64,000 bases of DNA from FEN-1219 sp964503125 (GTDB lineage: Bacteria > Pseudomonadota > Gammaproteobacteria > Steroidobacterales > Rariloculaceae), in contig CAZCZE010000008.1 of the NCBI GenBank assembly GCA_964503125.1, positions 19,947-83,946 of the forward strand, read 5' to 3'. Under the pieces are notes generated by a model. It searched no databases, had not been told where the DNA came from, and saw only the letters and a list, made by a program, of their open reading frames with translations. The translations under genes and the position numbers were made by a program. Shown one piece after another: positions 17,646 to 26,789 of this stretch (its first letter is position 1; every line of letters begins with the position of its first letter).

Positions 17646-18752
17646 CTAGGCGCGCAAGTGGAGATCGCCGGCGCCGTACTCGACGCCGAGGGGCTCGATG
17701 ACGAGGCTCTTCTTGCCCGCGCGGACCTCGCCCGCGTGCGAGGCGCGCACGCCGGCCGCGGCCGCAACGCGGAGCGCGGCGGGCACGTCGGCCGACGCGA
17801 CGAACAGCGCGAAGCCGGCGCCCATGTTGAGACTGCCGTAAGCGTCGTGCGCGCTCATGCCGCCTTCTCGCTGCATGAGCTCGAGCACGGGTGGCACGGG
17901 CGGCACCTCGCGCACGACGTAGCGCAGCTCGGCGGGATGCCGCATGAGCTTGCGCCACCCGTGGCCCGTGACGTTGACGGCGTAACGCGGCCGCACGCCG
18001 GCCGCGAACAGTTTTTCCATGACGGGCGCGTAGAGGACCGTGGGATCGAGCAGCGCCTCGCCGAAGCTGCGGCCGTCGGCGAGGCGCGTGCGAAACCCAA
18101 GCGGCAGCCGTTCCGCGAGCTTGCGCGCGAGGCTCACGCCGTTCGCGTGTATGCCGCTCGAAGCGAGCAGCACGATCGCGTCGCCCGCAGCGAGCCGCTC
18201 GCCGAGCATGAGCCGGTCACGCGTCTTGACGATGCCGACGCACGACGCGGCGAGATCGATGCGGGTTGCCTCGACGACGCCGCCGAGCGCGGGCGTCTCG
18301 CCGCCGCCCCACGACACGCCGCAGACGTCGCACGCGCGCTGCCAGCCGCGCACGAGATCGGCCAGGCGCTTTTCGTCGGCGAACCATTCGCTGCTGCCGG
18401 CCGACCAGTAGGCGTGCACGCAGAGCGGCGTAGCGCCGACCGTGATCAGGTCGTTGACGGCCATCGCGATCGTGTCCTGCGCGATCGTGTCGTAGTGGCT
18501 GCGCCCCGTGAAGCCGCGCACGGCGTCGGCGACGAGCGCCTTCGTGCCAAGACATTCCGTGATCGACGCGATGAGCAGGCCGCCGACCTCGACCAAATAG
18601 GCCGATTCGCCGCGCGAGGCTTCGATCTCGGCGGCTCCGTGCGCCGCGAGGTTCGCGGCCGTCGCGCGCGCGGCGCGTTGCGCGAGGACCTTCGAGGCGT
18701 CGAGCGTCCCGTAGTCGACGCCCGCGGCGGCGTAGTCGAGACCTTTCTCCAT
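17646..18752 (-). CDS. PurM-like (AIR synthase-related) protein
   Basis: A 368-residue protein with the two-domain PurM fold. YAAAGVDYGTLDASKVL, the ATP-site region AMAVNDLITVGATPL, the GGGETPALGG loop and SSGIHANGVSLARKL follow aminoimidazole-ribotide synthase. It departs from standard PurM: the usual GTDGVGTK stretch reads ITECLGTK. It may be a diverged PurM used for purine synthesis or a paralogue with another substrate. A second purM is not in the window, so this cannot be decided here. It lies 49 bases downstream of aroE on the same strand. Confidence 0.75.
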   Translation of the reverse strand: MEKGLDYAAAGVDYGTLDASKVLAQRAARATAANLAAHGAAEIEASRGESAYLVEVGGLLIASITECLGTKALVADAVRGFTGRSHYDTIAQDTIAMAVNDLITVGATPLCVHAYWSAGSSEWFADEKRLADLVRGWQRACDVCGVSWGGGETPALGGVVEATRIDLAASCVGIVKTRDRLMLGERLAAGDAIVLLASSGIHANGVSLARKLAERLPLGFRTRLADGRSFGEALLDPTVLYAPVMEKLFAAGVRPRYAVNVTGHGWRKLMRHPAELRYVVREVPPVPPVLELMQREGGMSAHDAYGSLNMGAGFALFVASADVPAALRVAAAAGVRASHAGEVRAGKKSLVIEPLGVEYGAGDLHLRA

Positions 18753-18801
18753 CAGCCCATCATACCGGCGCGGCCGCGGCTTCCGCTGCGCTTGGTGCGC
18801 A

Positions 18802-19635
18802 TCAACGCACGAGCTGCTTGAGCAGCGGCTTCGTGTCCGGGCGCACGCCGCGCCAGATGAAGAACGACTCGGCCGCTTGCTCGACGAGCATGCCCCAGCC
18901 TTGCACTGCGCGGTGCGCGCCGTGGCTCTTGGCCCACGTGACGAACGGCGTGTCGCTCATCGAGTAAACCAAGTCGTAGCAGAAGCTCTGCGGGCCCACG
19001 AGCGACGCCGGGAACGGCGGTGTCTCGCCCTTGAGCCCCGCGGACGTGGCGTTGACGAGCAAATCGAACGGCGTAAGCTCGGCGAGCTCCGCGAACGTGC
19101 ACGCGCGCAGCGTGTTGCCGCCGCCGAACTGTGTCACGACCTGCTCCGCTCGTTCCTTGGAGCGGTTCGCGATGACGAGCCCGGCCGGGCGCTCGGCGAG
19201 CAACGGGCCGACGATGCCGCGCGCCGCGCCGCCGGCGCCGAGCACCACGATCCTTCGGTCCGCGAGCGCATGGCGTTGATTGACGGTGATGTCGCGAATG
19301 AAGCCGGCACCGTCGGTGTTGTCGCCGCGCAGGCGGCCGCCATCCATGCTGATCGTGTTGACGGCGCCGGCCGCGAGCGCGGCCTTGCTCTTCTCGCTGC
19401 AGAGCGCGAATGCGGCCTCTTTGTGCGGCACCGTGACGTTCAAGCCCTTGCCGCCGGCGGCACCGAAACCGCGCACGGCCGTCTCGAAGGCCCTCGGCTC
19501 GCAGTCGAGCAGCTCGTAGGTGAGATGCTGCCCCGTCTGGCGCGCGAAGACGGTGTGGATCAACGGGGAGCGGCTGTGCTCGACCGGATGGCCGACGAGA
19601 CCGTAGCGATCGGGGCTGCGTTTGTTACTGGTCAT
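18802..19635 (-). CDS. aroE: Shikimate dehydrogenase (NADP+)
   Basis: A 277-residue enzyme of the shikimate pathway that reduces 3-dehydroshikimate to shikimate. The substrate site is seen in VGHPVEHSRSPLIHT near the N terminus and NVTVPHKE, with the catalytic lysine; GDNTDGAGF and the NADP-binding VLGAGGAARGI follow. The length is usual for AroE. The ATG at 19635 starts MTSNKRSPDRYGLVG. It is divergent from tag with 74 bases between the start codons, so the two probably share a promoter region. The PurM-like gene lies downstream. Confidence 0.94.
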   Translation of the reverse strand: MTSNKRSPDRYGLVGHPVEHSRSPLIHTVFARQTGQHLTYELLDCEPRAFETAVRGFGAAGGKGLNVTVPHKEAAFALCSEKSKAALAAGAVNTISMDGGRLRGDNTDGAGFIRDITVNQRHALADRRIVVLGAGGAARGIVGPLLAERPAGLVIANRSKERAEQVVTQFGGGNTLRACTFAELAELTPFDLLVNATSAGLKGETPPFPASLVGPQSFCYDLVYSMSDTPFVTWAKSHGAHRAVQGWGMLVEQAAESFFIWRGVRPDTKPLLKQLVR

Positions 19636-19709
19636 TCGGCAGACATTCTCGGCTTCGGATTCTGCGCGGTTTCCGGTAGCGTTGCCAGCCATTGACGGAG
19701 AAACGCGAA

Positions 19710-20306
19710 ATGCCGACGCAAGCGAAGAGTCCGCAACGCTGCCCCTGGAGCGAGGGCATCGACCCCGCGTATCAGCGCTATCACGACGAGGAGTGGGGCG
19801 TGCCCGTGCGCGACGACCGCGTGCACTTCGAGTTCCTCGTGCTCGAGAGCGCACAGGCGGGGCTCTCCTGGTGGACGATCCTACGGAAACGCGAAGGGTA
19901 CAGGCGCGCGTTCGCCGAGTTCGACGCCGTGAAAGTGGCGCGCTTCACGCCGCGCACCGTCGAGCGGCTCATGCAGGACGCGAGCATCGTGCGCAACCGC
20001 CAGAAGATCGAGGCCGCGATCGCGAACGCGCGCGGGTTTCTAAAGGTCCAGAAGGAGTTCGGCAGCTTCGACCGCTACGTCTGGGAGTTCGTCGGCAGCA
20101 AGCCCATCGTCAACCGCTGGCGCAAGCCCGGCGACGTGCCGGCGACGAGCCCCGAGTCGGACACCCTGAGCAAGGACCTCAAGAGCCGCGGGTTCAAATT
20201 CGTCGGCTCGACGATCGTCTACGCGCACCTGCAGGCCACGGGCCTCATCAACGACCACCTCGTCACCTGCTTCCGCTACCGCGAAAGCGGGAGTGCGCGA
20301 CGCTAA
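19710..20306 (+). CDS. tag: DNA-3-methyladenine glycosylase I
   Basis: A 198-residue base-excision glycosylase of the Tag family that removes 3-methyladenine. The N-terminal RCPWSEGIDPAYQRYHDEEW contains the zinc-binding Cys and His, and the C-terminal NDHLVTCFRY has the second His/Cys pair. GLSWWTILRKREGYRRAF is the usual core motif. The ATG at 19710 is preferred over a TTG at 19692 because GGAG lies about 9 bases upstream. It is divergent from aroE and converges with parE across a structured repeat. Confidence 0.94.
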   Translation: MPTQAKSPQRCPWSEGIDPAYQRYHDEEWGVPVRDDRVHFEFLVLESAQAGLSWWTILRKREGYRRAFAEFDAVKVARFTPRTVERLMQDASIVRNRQKIEAAIANARGFLKVQKEFGSFDRYVWEFVGSKPIVNRWRKPGDVPATSPESDTLSKDLKSRGFKFVGSTIVYAHLQATGLINDHLVTCFRYRESGSARR

Positions 20307-20354
20307 CCGGATTTCTCACCCGCCACGCCAAAGGATTTCTCACCGCGTGCCGAC

Positions 20355-20437
20355 GGCCTCTCCCGAGACCGTCAGCGCACAGGGACGTGCGCTGACGAGC
20401 CCCAGGGATGGTCTTCCGGCGTGTCTCGGGAGGGGCC
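20355..20437 (-). repeat. Structured dispersed element, family A copy 1
   Basis: Lies between the convergent tag and parE genes, in sense with parE and 42 bases past its stop. Outer arms GGCCTCTCCCGAGAC (20355-20369) and GTCTCGGGAGGGGCC (20423-20437) pair over 15 bases with one G-T pair. Inside is a perfect 10-bp hairpin, GTCAGCGCAC (20371-20380) with GTGCGCTGAC (20387-20396). A 26-nt linker at 20397-20422 reads CGCCGGAAGACCATCCCTGG on the minus strand. No uridine run follows, so it is not a classic terminator. Copies occur at 50508 and 52904. Confidence 0.8.
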
Positions 20438-20478
20438 TTCGACGAGCGTCGACGCCGCGTTCCCTGGCACCACACCTG

Positions 20479-22371
20479 TTAGACATCGGCCAGATTGCCC
20501 TTGGTCTCGAGCCACTCGCGGCGGTCGCCGGCGCGCTTTTTCGCGAGCAGCATGTCCATGACGTCCTCGGCCGCAGCCTTCGTCTTGCCGTCCACAGAAA
20601 GCTGCACGAGCCGGCGCGTGTCGGCCGCCATGGTCGTCTCGCGCAGTTGCACGGGATTCATCTCGCCCAAGCCCTTGAAGCGCGTGACCGAGATCTTCGC
20701 CCCCTTCTTCTCGGCCTCGATGCGGTCGGTGATCACGTCGCGCTCGGCGTCGTCGAGCGCGTAGTGGACTTCCTTGCCGACGTCGATGCGGTAGAGCGGC
20801 GGCATCGCGACGAACACGTGGCCCGCCTCGACGAGCGACGGGAAGTGCTTCAGGAACAGCGCGCAGAGCAGCGTCGCGATGTGCTGGCCGTCGGAGTCGG
20901 CGTCGGCGAGGATGCAGACCTTGTGGTAGCGCAGGCCGTCGAGGTTCGCGGAGCCCGGGTCGACGCCGAGCGCGACGCTGATGTTGTGGACCTCTTGCGA
21001 GGCCAGCAGCTCGGCGGCGTCGACCTCCCAGGTGTTCAAGATCTTGCCGCGCAGCGGCATCACGGCCTGCCTCTCGCGGTTGCGCGCTTGCTTGGCCGAC
21101 CCGCCGGCCGAGTCGCCTTCGACGAGGAAGAGCTCGGCCAAGGACGGCTCCTGCACCGTGCAGTCGGCGAGCTTGCCGGGCAGCGCCGGGCCCGCGACGA
21201 TGCGCTTGCGGACGACCGTCTTCGCAGCCTTGAGCCGGTGCTGCGCGTTCTCGATCGCGAACTGCGCGATCGCGTCGCCGGTCTCGGGATGCTGGTTGAG
21301 CCAGAGCGCGAAGTGGTCCTTGATGAGGCCGCCGACGAGCGTGGCGCACTCGCGCGACGAGAGCCGCTCCTTCGTCTGGCCCGAGAACTGCGGCTCCTCG
21401 ATCTTGACGGACAGCACGAAGCTGACGCCTTCCCAGACATCCTCGGGCGCGAGCTTGATGCCGCGCGGCAAGAGATTGCGGAACTCGCAGAACTCGCGCA
21501 GCGCGTCGGTGAGCCCGGTGCGCAGGCCGTTGACGTGCGTGCCGCCCTGCGGCGTCGGAATGAGATTGACGTAGCTCTCGACGAGCGCCTCGGCGCCGTC
21601 GCGCCGCCAGAGCAGGGCCCACTCGACGGCCTCGCGCTTGCCCTCGAACTTGCCCGCGAACGGCTGCTCCGGGACGAAGTCGCCCTCGCCCAGCGACTCC
21701 TTTAGATACTGCTCGAGCCCGCCCGTGTAGACCCAACGCTCGGATTCCTTGGGCTTCTCGACCGTAAGCGTGACGACAAGGCCCGGGCAGAGCACGGCCT
21801 TGGCGCGCAGCATGTGCTTCAAGCGCGGCAGCGAGAACTGCGGCGAGTCGAAGTACTTCGGGTTCGGCCAGAACCGCACCGTCGTACCCGTGGTCGTCTT
21901 CGCGACCTTGCCGACGACGTCGAGCTTGCCGCGGCGCTCGCCGTCGACGAAGCTCATGTTGTATTCCTTGCCGTCGCGACGGATCCACACCTCGAGATTC
22001 TTCGACAGCGCGTTGACGACCGACACGCCGACGCCGTGCAAACCGCCCGAGAACTGGTAGTTCTTGTTCGAGAATTTGCCGCCCGCGTGCAGGCGCGTGA
22101 GGATGAGCTCGACGCCCGTGATCTTCTCCTCGGGGTGGACGTCGACGGGCATGCCGCGGCCGTCGTCGGCGACTTGCAGGGAGCCGTCGGCGAACAGCGT
22201 GACGTCGATGTTCTTGGCGTGGCCCACGACGGCCTCGTCGACGCTGTTGTCGACGACCTCGTGCGCCAAGTGGTTCGGGCGAGTCGTGTCCGTGTACATG
22301 CCGGGACGCCGGCGCACGGGCTCGAGACCGCTCAAGACTTCGATGTCGGCAGCGCGATAGTCGCTGGTCAT
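20479..22371 (-). CDS. parE: DNA topoisomerase IV subunit B
   Basis: A 630-residue type IIA topoisomerase ATPase subunit, the length of E. coli ParE and well short of long GyrB forms. The GHKL ATPase motifs are EVVDNSVDEAV, DDGRGMPVD and GLHGVGVSVVNAL; the TOPRIM region has EGDSAGGSAKQARNR and DADSDGQHI. It decatenates daughter chromosomes with ParC, which is not in the window. The ATG at 22371 (MTSDYRAADIEVLSG) is chosen. It is transcribed toward tag, with a structured repeat between their 3' ends. Confidence 0.94.
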   Translation of the reverse strand: MTSDYRAADIEVLSGLEPVRRRPGMYTDTTRPNHLAHEVVDNSVDEAVVGHAKNIDVTLFADGSLQVADDGRGMPVDVHPEEKITGVELILTRLHAGGKFSNKNYQFSGGLHGVGVSVVNALSKNLEVWIRRDGKEYNMSFVDGERRGKLDVVGKVAKTTTGTTVRFWPNPKYFDSPQFSLPRLKHMLRAKAVLCPGLVVTLTVEKPKESERWVYTGGLEQYLKESLGEGDFVPEQPFAGKFEGKREAVEWALLWRRDGAEALVESYVNLIPTPQGGTHVNGLRTGLTDALREFCEFRNLLPRGIKLAPEDVWEGVSFVLSVKIEEPQFSGQTKERLSSRECATLVGGLIKDHFALWLNQHPETGDAIAQFAIENAQHRLKAAKTVVRKRIVAGPALPGKLADCTVQEPSLAELFLVEGDSAGGSAKQARNRERQAVMPLRGKILNTWEVDAAELLASQEVHNISVALGVDPGSANLDGLRYHKVCILADADSDGQHIATLLCALFLKHFPSLVEAGHVFVAMPPLYRIDVGKEVHYALDDAERDVITDRIEAEKKGAKISVTRFKGLGEMNPVQLRETTMAADTRRLVQLSVDGKTKAAAEDVMDMLLAKKRAGDRREWLETKGNLADV

Positions 22372-22527
22372 TTCCGCGGCCCCGCCCTCGAGCACAAGAC
22401 CCGAGTTCCCACGGAGGCCGGCGCGATTGTAGCGCGTTCGAGCGAGCGCGCGACAAGCTCTTTCGAGGTCGCGACCGTCAGTCGAAGTCGGCGATCAGCG
22501 ACGCGCGCAGCTCTTTCGCCAGGTGGC

Positions 22528-24636
22528 TCAAAAACTTCCCTTAAGCGTCAATCGGAAAATCGGCTGCACGCTGAGGTCACGCGATTCGTTGAAACTCACG
22601 TTGCCATCGGTGCGCAATCCGTCATACACGGTGCGAGAGAAGATCGCGCGCCCGTCCGTCATGTTGAAGATCTGGAAGTTCATCGTCAGACCGTGGAAAT
22701 TCTTTCGTTCGACGAAGCCGAACGTGTACGTCGGACCCTCGTACTCGACGGCGACCTGGGACAGGCGGTACGACGGCTGTACATGGTTGTACTGTGCGCC
22801 AATGCCCCAGGCCCAGTCGGTCCCGGGGACGTCGTGGCGCAGGTTGATATCCGCGCGCCGGTCGTAGAAGTTGCTGAAAGAACGCTTCTCACCCGTCAGG
22901 GGATCGGCGACGCTGCTGTCCTCCACGGTCAAGTTCAGGTCCAACCGGACGCCTTCCCAGCCGGCAGGATCGAGGTTGACCGTGCTGTTCAAGTTGAAGC
23001 CGTAGAGGTTCGCTTCCGAGATATTGCCGCTCGATTCGCCGCCCCCGGGAATCGGAATGATGTCGATGTAGTCGTCGAGCCAGCGGCGGTAGACGCGCAG
23101 AGTGCTGGACCCCCAGTCACCCCAGCTCTTTTCGAGCTGCACGTTGGATTCCGTGGTCAGGGTAGGCTTGAGCTCCACGTTGCCGGCGTTAGCGTTGCCG
23201 AGGGCCAGTGACACGCTGGCGAGGAAGTCGCCGAAGGTCAACTGGCCCACGCGGCGCTCGAGATTCACGGACACATTCAGGTTTTCCCGCGCGGTCCACG
23301 CCAGGGACAAAGAGCCCTTGGGCCGCCAGAATTCTCGCGTCAGGCCGCCCGGGCCCGTCTGTTCCAGCGTCGAATTCTCCGTGCCGGCGCCCACCCGCAG
23401 AGTCAGCCCGTTGGCCAGCGTGCGGCCGTAGGACAGGATCATTTCGTAGCGGTCTTCCTGCACGCGGCCACTGCTGTTCGGCAGCGGAATTTCCGCGAAC
23501 CGGCCGGCCGGATCGAGATTGAACAGCTCCGATGTCTGATCGAGCTTGTTGTAGGCTGCCTCGAGATCGACCTGCAAGTTACCGCCCCACCTGTCCCAGC
23601 GGTACTCGCCGCGGGCAATGCGCTCGCCGGTTGCCGATGCTCCGAGGAAACGACTGCCCGTGGTTGGCGAGTTGTCGTCGAAGATCACCTGTGAAATCTG
23701 GCCGAAGTTGTTGCGGTTGCTCCGCTCCAACCCAATGACCTTCAGCTTCCCCGGTCCCAGGCCGAACTCGATGTCGCCGCCGATCTCGTACCCCGAGCCG
23801 CTCCCGTCGTTGTCGAAATCACGGAATGAGCCGACACCGGTGAGCGGGTCTCGATCCTCGTCATTGGTGAAGTCGTTTTCGTTGCGGCTGTATTGCACGT
23901 TGAGGTTGGCGACCGTGCCGCCGTCACCGGTCCATTTCAGGCTCCCTGACAGGCGCGGGAACTCCCCGTTGAACTTGATATGCACGTCGCGCAACTCGGT
24001 GATGTCGCCGGCGGCGTCGGTGATCACGCCCATGCCGCCAGCGCCGCCGCGCCCGGTTCCATGCGTATACGCGGCATTCCATTCGATGCTGGCTGTCGAG
24101 CCGTTTACAGACAGATCGCCGCCCCACCAGGAGGGGTCGGCATATTTCGGCCGGTGGATGGTGCGCCACTCATAGCGTCCGCTGATGCCGCCGGAACGGG
24201 TGATGACGTTGGCAACCTGGCCGGACAGACCCGGCAAGTCCAGTGTGGCGCCGTCGACGATTTCGATTCGCTCGACGTTGTCCACGGTTATCCGCTGCAG
24301 CTGGTCGAAGATATTCTGGGACTTGCTCGACAGCCGCTGGCCATTGATCAGAACGTTGGTGCTCGCCTGGCCAAGCCCTCGGCCCTGGTCCTCATCCTGG
24401 CCCTGGATTGAAAAGCCGGGTACGCGGTTCAGCATGTCGAGCGCGTTGCGGGGGGCGAAACGCTCGAAGTCCATCAGCGTGAAGACGCGCGCCGTGGTTG
24501 GCGCGACGGTCTGGGACGTCGAAGCTGCCGGCGCGGCGTTGTCCTGCGCGTTTGCGATACCGGACAGGACGAGCGTAACGGCCGCCAGGGAAGGCGCCCG
24601 GAGGCGTCGCGTGCAACGGGGGTTCATCGTCGTCAT
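22528..24636 (-). CDS. TonB-dependent outer-membrane receptor
   Basis: A 702-residue outer-membrane receptor. It has a signal peptide ending near SGIANAQ, a plug domain (ALDMLNRVPGFSIQG, NVLINGQRLSSKSQN, VERIEIVDGATLDLPGLSG), and a beta-barrel ending in the terminal phenylalanine of LTLKGSF. No clear TonB box such as EEIVVTA is visible before the plug. It would import a siderophore, metal complex or glycan; the ligand is unknown. No transporter, regulator or enzyme accompanies it. Its codon choice looks less extreme in GC than its neighbours, which may indicate transfer but was not measured. Confidence 0.88.
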   Translation of the reverse strand: MTTMNPRCTRRLRAPSLAAVTLVLSGIANAQDNAAPAASTSQTVAPTTARVFTLMDFERFAPRNALDMLNRVPGFSIQGQDEDQGRGLGQASTNVLINGQRLSSKSQNIFDQLQRITVDNVERIEIVDGATLDLPGLSGQVANVITRSGGISGRYEWRTIHRPKYADPSWWGGDLSVNGSTASIEWNAAYTHGTGRGGAGGMGVITDAAGDITELRDVHIKFNGEFPRLSGSLKWTGDGGTVANLNVQYSRNENDFTNDEDRDPLTGVGSFRDFDNDGSGSGYEIGGDIEFGLGPGKLKVIGLERSNRNNFGQISQVIFDDNSPTTGSRFLGASATGERIARGEYRWDRWGGNLQVDLEAAYNKLDQTSELFNLDPAGRFAEIPLPNSSGRVQEDRYEMILSYGRTLANGLTLRVGAGTENSTLEQTGPGGLTREFWRPKGSLSLAWTARENLNVSVNLERRVGQLTFGDFLASVSLALGNANAGNVELKPTLTTESNVQLEKSWGDWGSSTLRVYRRWLDDYIDIIPIPGGGESSGNISEANLYGFNLNSTVNLDPAGWEGVRLDLNLTVEDSSVADPLTGEKRSFSNFYDRRADINLRHDVPGTDWAWGIGAQYNHVQPSYRLSQVAVEYEGPTYTFGFVERKNFHGLTMNFQIFNMTDGRAIFSRTVYDGLRTDGNVSFNESRDLSVQPIFRLTLKGSF

Positions 24637-24783
24637 ATCGATACTAAGACGCCGAAATCGGGATCAAGGTTACTGGTTGGGTAGCCCACTGGGCATTCGT
24701 AGCGGGCGAGTCGTTCGAGCTTCGCCCGTTGTTCGGCCTCCACCCCGATGAGCTCGCGGCACGGCACGGCCGCGCGAACACCT

Positions 24784-25365
24784 TCAGTCCAAGTCTGCGG
24801 CCAGCGACGCGCGCAGCTCCTTCGACGCGTCGAGCTCGCAGCGGCAGTGCTCGTGCTCGACGCCGAGCTTCAAAGGCGCACCACCCTTGAGCGCCGCGCG
24901 CATCGCGGCGTCGAGCTCGAAGCGCAGAAAATGCACGGCCGAGGTCTTGGTCGCGTCGCTGCGCGCAAGATCCTCGTCGGCATAGCCGAACACGCGGCCC
25001 AGCGTGCCGACCTCGAGGTAGACGGCGTTCTCGACGCCGCGCAGCCGCTCGAGCGCGACTCGCCGCTCGGCGACGTCGGGGTACTCGAGCATCATCGTGG
25101 CCTTCAAGTTCGTGCCGTCGGGGATCAGCGGGTTGTAGGCCGTAAGCTCCTCGGCGATGGCCTCGGTCTCGAAGATGCGCTCGGTGCGCAGCATCTCCTG
25201 CACCTGATAGCGCATCGTGAGGCGGTCCTCGAAATACAGCGTGACGTTCGGGCCGAGCGGCGCCTGCCGGTGCTTCTTGTGGGCCAGCACCTCGGCGCGC
25301 AGCCGCGGGCGCTCCTTGTGGTACTGCTCGAGCGACAAGAGGTCGGCGACGTTGAGCTTGTCCAT
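24784..25365 (-). CDS. DUF3501 family protein
   Basis: A 193-residue protein of the DUF3501 family, function unknown. Diagnostic stretches are LSLEQYHKERPRLRAEVLAH, GPNVTLYFEDRLTMRYQVQE and YNPLIPDGTNLKATMMLEY. In many Proteobacteria such a gene follows a heterodisulfide-reductase-like Fe-S protein and a rubrerythrin, exactly as here; that association is from general knowledge. It starts 2 bases past the stop of the Fe-S gene and is probably translated with it. A role in handling peroxide or electron transfer is only inference from context. Confidence 0.88.
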   Translation of the reverse strand: MDKLNVADLLSLEQYHKERPRLRAEVLAHKKHRQAPLGPNVTLYFEDRLTMRYQVQEMLRTERIFETEAIAEELTAYNPLIPDGTNLKATMMLEYPDVAERRVALERLRGVENAVYLEVGTLGRVFGYADEDLARSDATKTSAVHFLRFELDAAMRAALKGGAPLKLGVEHEHCRCELDASKELRASLAADLD

Positions 25366-25367
25366 GG

Positions 25368-26714
25368 TCAGAGGCCGTAGGCGCGGCGCAAGAGCTCAAT
25401 CGGATGCGTCGGCTCGATCTCGGCCTCGGCCACGGCCGCGATCTGCTCCGCAGCCATGGGGCAGTCGCTCGTGAAGTGCTGCGCGGCCGCGCCGTCCACT
25501 TGCCGCGCGACGGGGCGCGCGATCTTGCGCGATACCGCGGCGTACTTTTTCTTGACGCCGTAGGTGCCGTCGTGGCCCGAGCAGCGCTCGATCGCCTGCA
25601 CCGTCGTGTCGGGCACGAGCTGCAACACGTCGCGCGTCTTGAGTCCGATGTTCTGCACGCGCAGGTGACACGGCACCTGATAGCTGATCGTGCCGAGACT
25701 CGCGGCGAAATCGGTTTTGAGCAATCCCTCGCGGTGGCGCAGCATGAGGTACTCGAAGGGGTCGAAGAACGCCTGCGCGACGCGCCGCACGCGCTCGTCC
25801 TCGGGGAACAGGAGCGGCAGCTCTTGCTTGAACATGAGCACGCACGACGGCACGACGGCGGTGAGATCCCACCCGTCGCGCGCTCGAGCGTCGAGCTCGT
25901 CGATGTTGGCGTCCTTGAGCCGCTCGATCGACTCAAGATCGCCGAGCTCGAGCTTCGGCATGCCGCAGCAGCGCTCGTTACGGAGCAACGCCACGCCGAT
26001 GCTGTTGTGCTCGAGCACGGCCACGAGGTCCTCGACGAGGCGGGGGTGATTGCGGTTGCCGTAGCAGGTCGCGAACACGGCGACCCGACCCTGCGTATTG
26101 CCGGCGGGCTTTGGCTCGACCGCCTTGCCGATACGGTCTTTGAGCCGCGAGCGAGCGCTCTTGCCGTGGAACTTCGGCACGGGCGCCAACGGATCGACGC
26201 CGAGCGTCATCTCAAGCACCTTGCGCCCCAAGCTCGACGCGTTGACGGCGTTGACGACCTCGGCCACGACGGGAATGCCGGCTAGCGTGCCGACCCAGTC
26301 GGTCGCGCTTAAGAATTTGTCGCGCAGCGTGGGCTTGCCGTCCGTGAAGGCTTTGTACTTGGCGCGCAGCATCAAGTGCGGAAAGTCCACGTTCCATTCG
26401 TGCGGCGGCACGTAGGGACACTTCGTCATGTAGCACAGGTCGCAGAGATAACAGTGCTCGACGACCTGCCAGTAGGCTTGCTTCGGCACGTCGTGCACCT
26501 CGCCGCTCGCCGTCGCGTCGACGGCGTCGAACAGCGTCGGGAACGAATGGCAGAGACTGAAGCAGCGGCGGCAGCCGTGACAGATGTCGAAGACGCGTGC
26601 GAGCTCGGTCTCGAGCGCGGTCGCATCGGTGAACTGCGCCGAGCGCCAATCGATGACGTGACGCGTGGGCGCGTCGAGGCTGCCTTCGCGGCGCGGCGTT
26701 TTCGAGTCGGTCAC
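25368..26714 (-). CDS. Fe-S protein with CCG (heterodisulfide reductase-like) domains
   Basis: A 448-residue protein resembling GlpC and HdrD. Two ferredoxin-type clusters are indicated by CHGCRRCFSLCHS and CYLCDLCYMTKCP near residues 45-105. A later cysteine-rich region includes ERCCGMPK and the divergent VPCHLRVQN...ERCSGHDG segment, typical of CCG domains that bind 4Fe-4S clusters or act on disulfides. The start is GTG at 26714. It lies between rubrerythrin (75 bases upstream) and DUF3501 (2 bases downstream). It could pass electrons to rubrerythrin; no partner dehydrogenase is encoded next to it. Confidence 0.88.
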   Translation of the reverse strand: MTDSKTPRREGSLDAPTRHVIDWRSAQFTDATALETELARVFDICHGCRRCFSLCHSFPTLFDAVDATASGEVHDVPKQAYWQVVEHCYLCDLCYMTKCPYVPPHEWNVDFPHLMLRAKYKAFTDGKPTLRDKFLSATDWVGTLAGIPVVAEVVNAVNASSLGRKVLEMTLGVDPLAPVPKFHGKSARSRLKDRIGKAVEPKPAGNTQGRVAVFATCYGNRNHPRLVEDLVAVLEHNSIGVALLRNERCCGMPKLELGDLESIERLKDANIDELDARARDGWDLTAVVPSCVLMFKQELPLLFPEDERVRRVAQAFFDPFEYLMLRHREGLLKTDFAASLGTISYQVPCHLRVQNIGLKTRDVLQLVPDTTVQAIERCSGHDGTYGVKKKYAAVSRKIARPVARQVDGAAAQHFTSDCPMAAEQIAAVAEAEIEPTHPIELLRRAYGL

Positions 26715-26789
26715 CGTAGGGGCCTCGATGCGCGCCGCCCGGGTAAGGTGGGCCCCGGGCGACGCGCTACGAACGAACCGACGCCGCGA

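Noticed and set aside
20371..20396. Intrinsic terminator for parE or tag
   Set aside because: The hairpin is strong but no uridine run follows on either strand, and the same hairpin recurs inside a dispersed element.
20479..22371. Annotation as gyrase subunit GyrB
   Set aside because: The length (630 residues) and lack of the extra GyrB insert fit ParE better.
20372..22456. A 694-codon frame over parE that continues through the structured repeat
   Set aside because: Shadow of parE; its tail is only the translated repeat. Similar repeat-derived peptides extend frames at 50.5 and 52.9 kb and are not genes.
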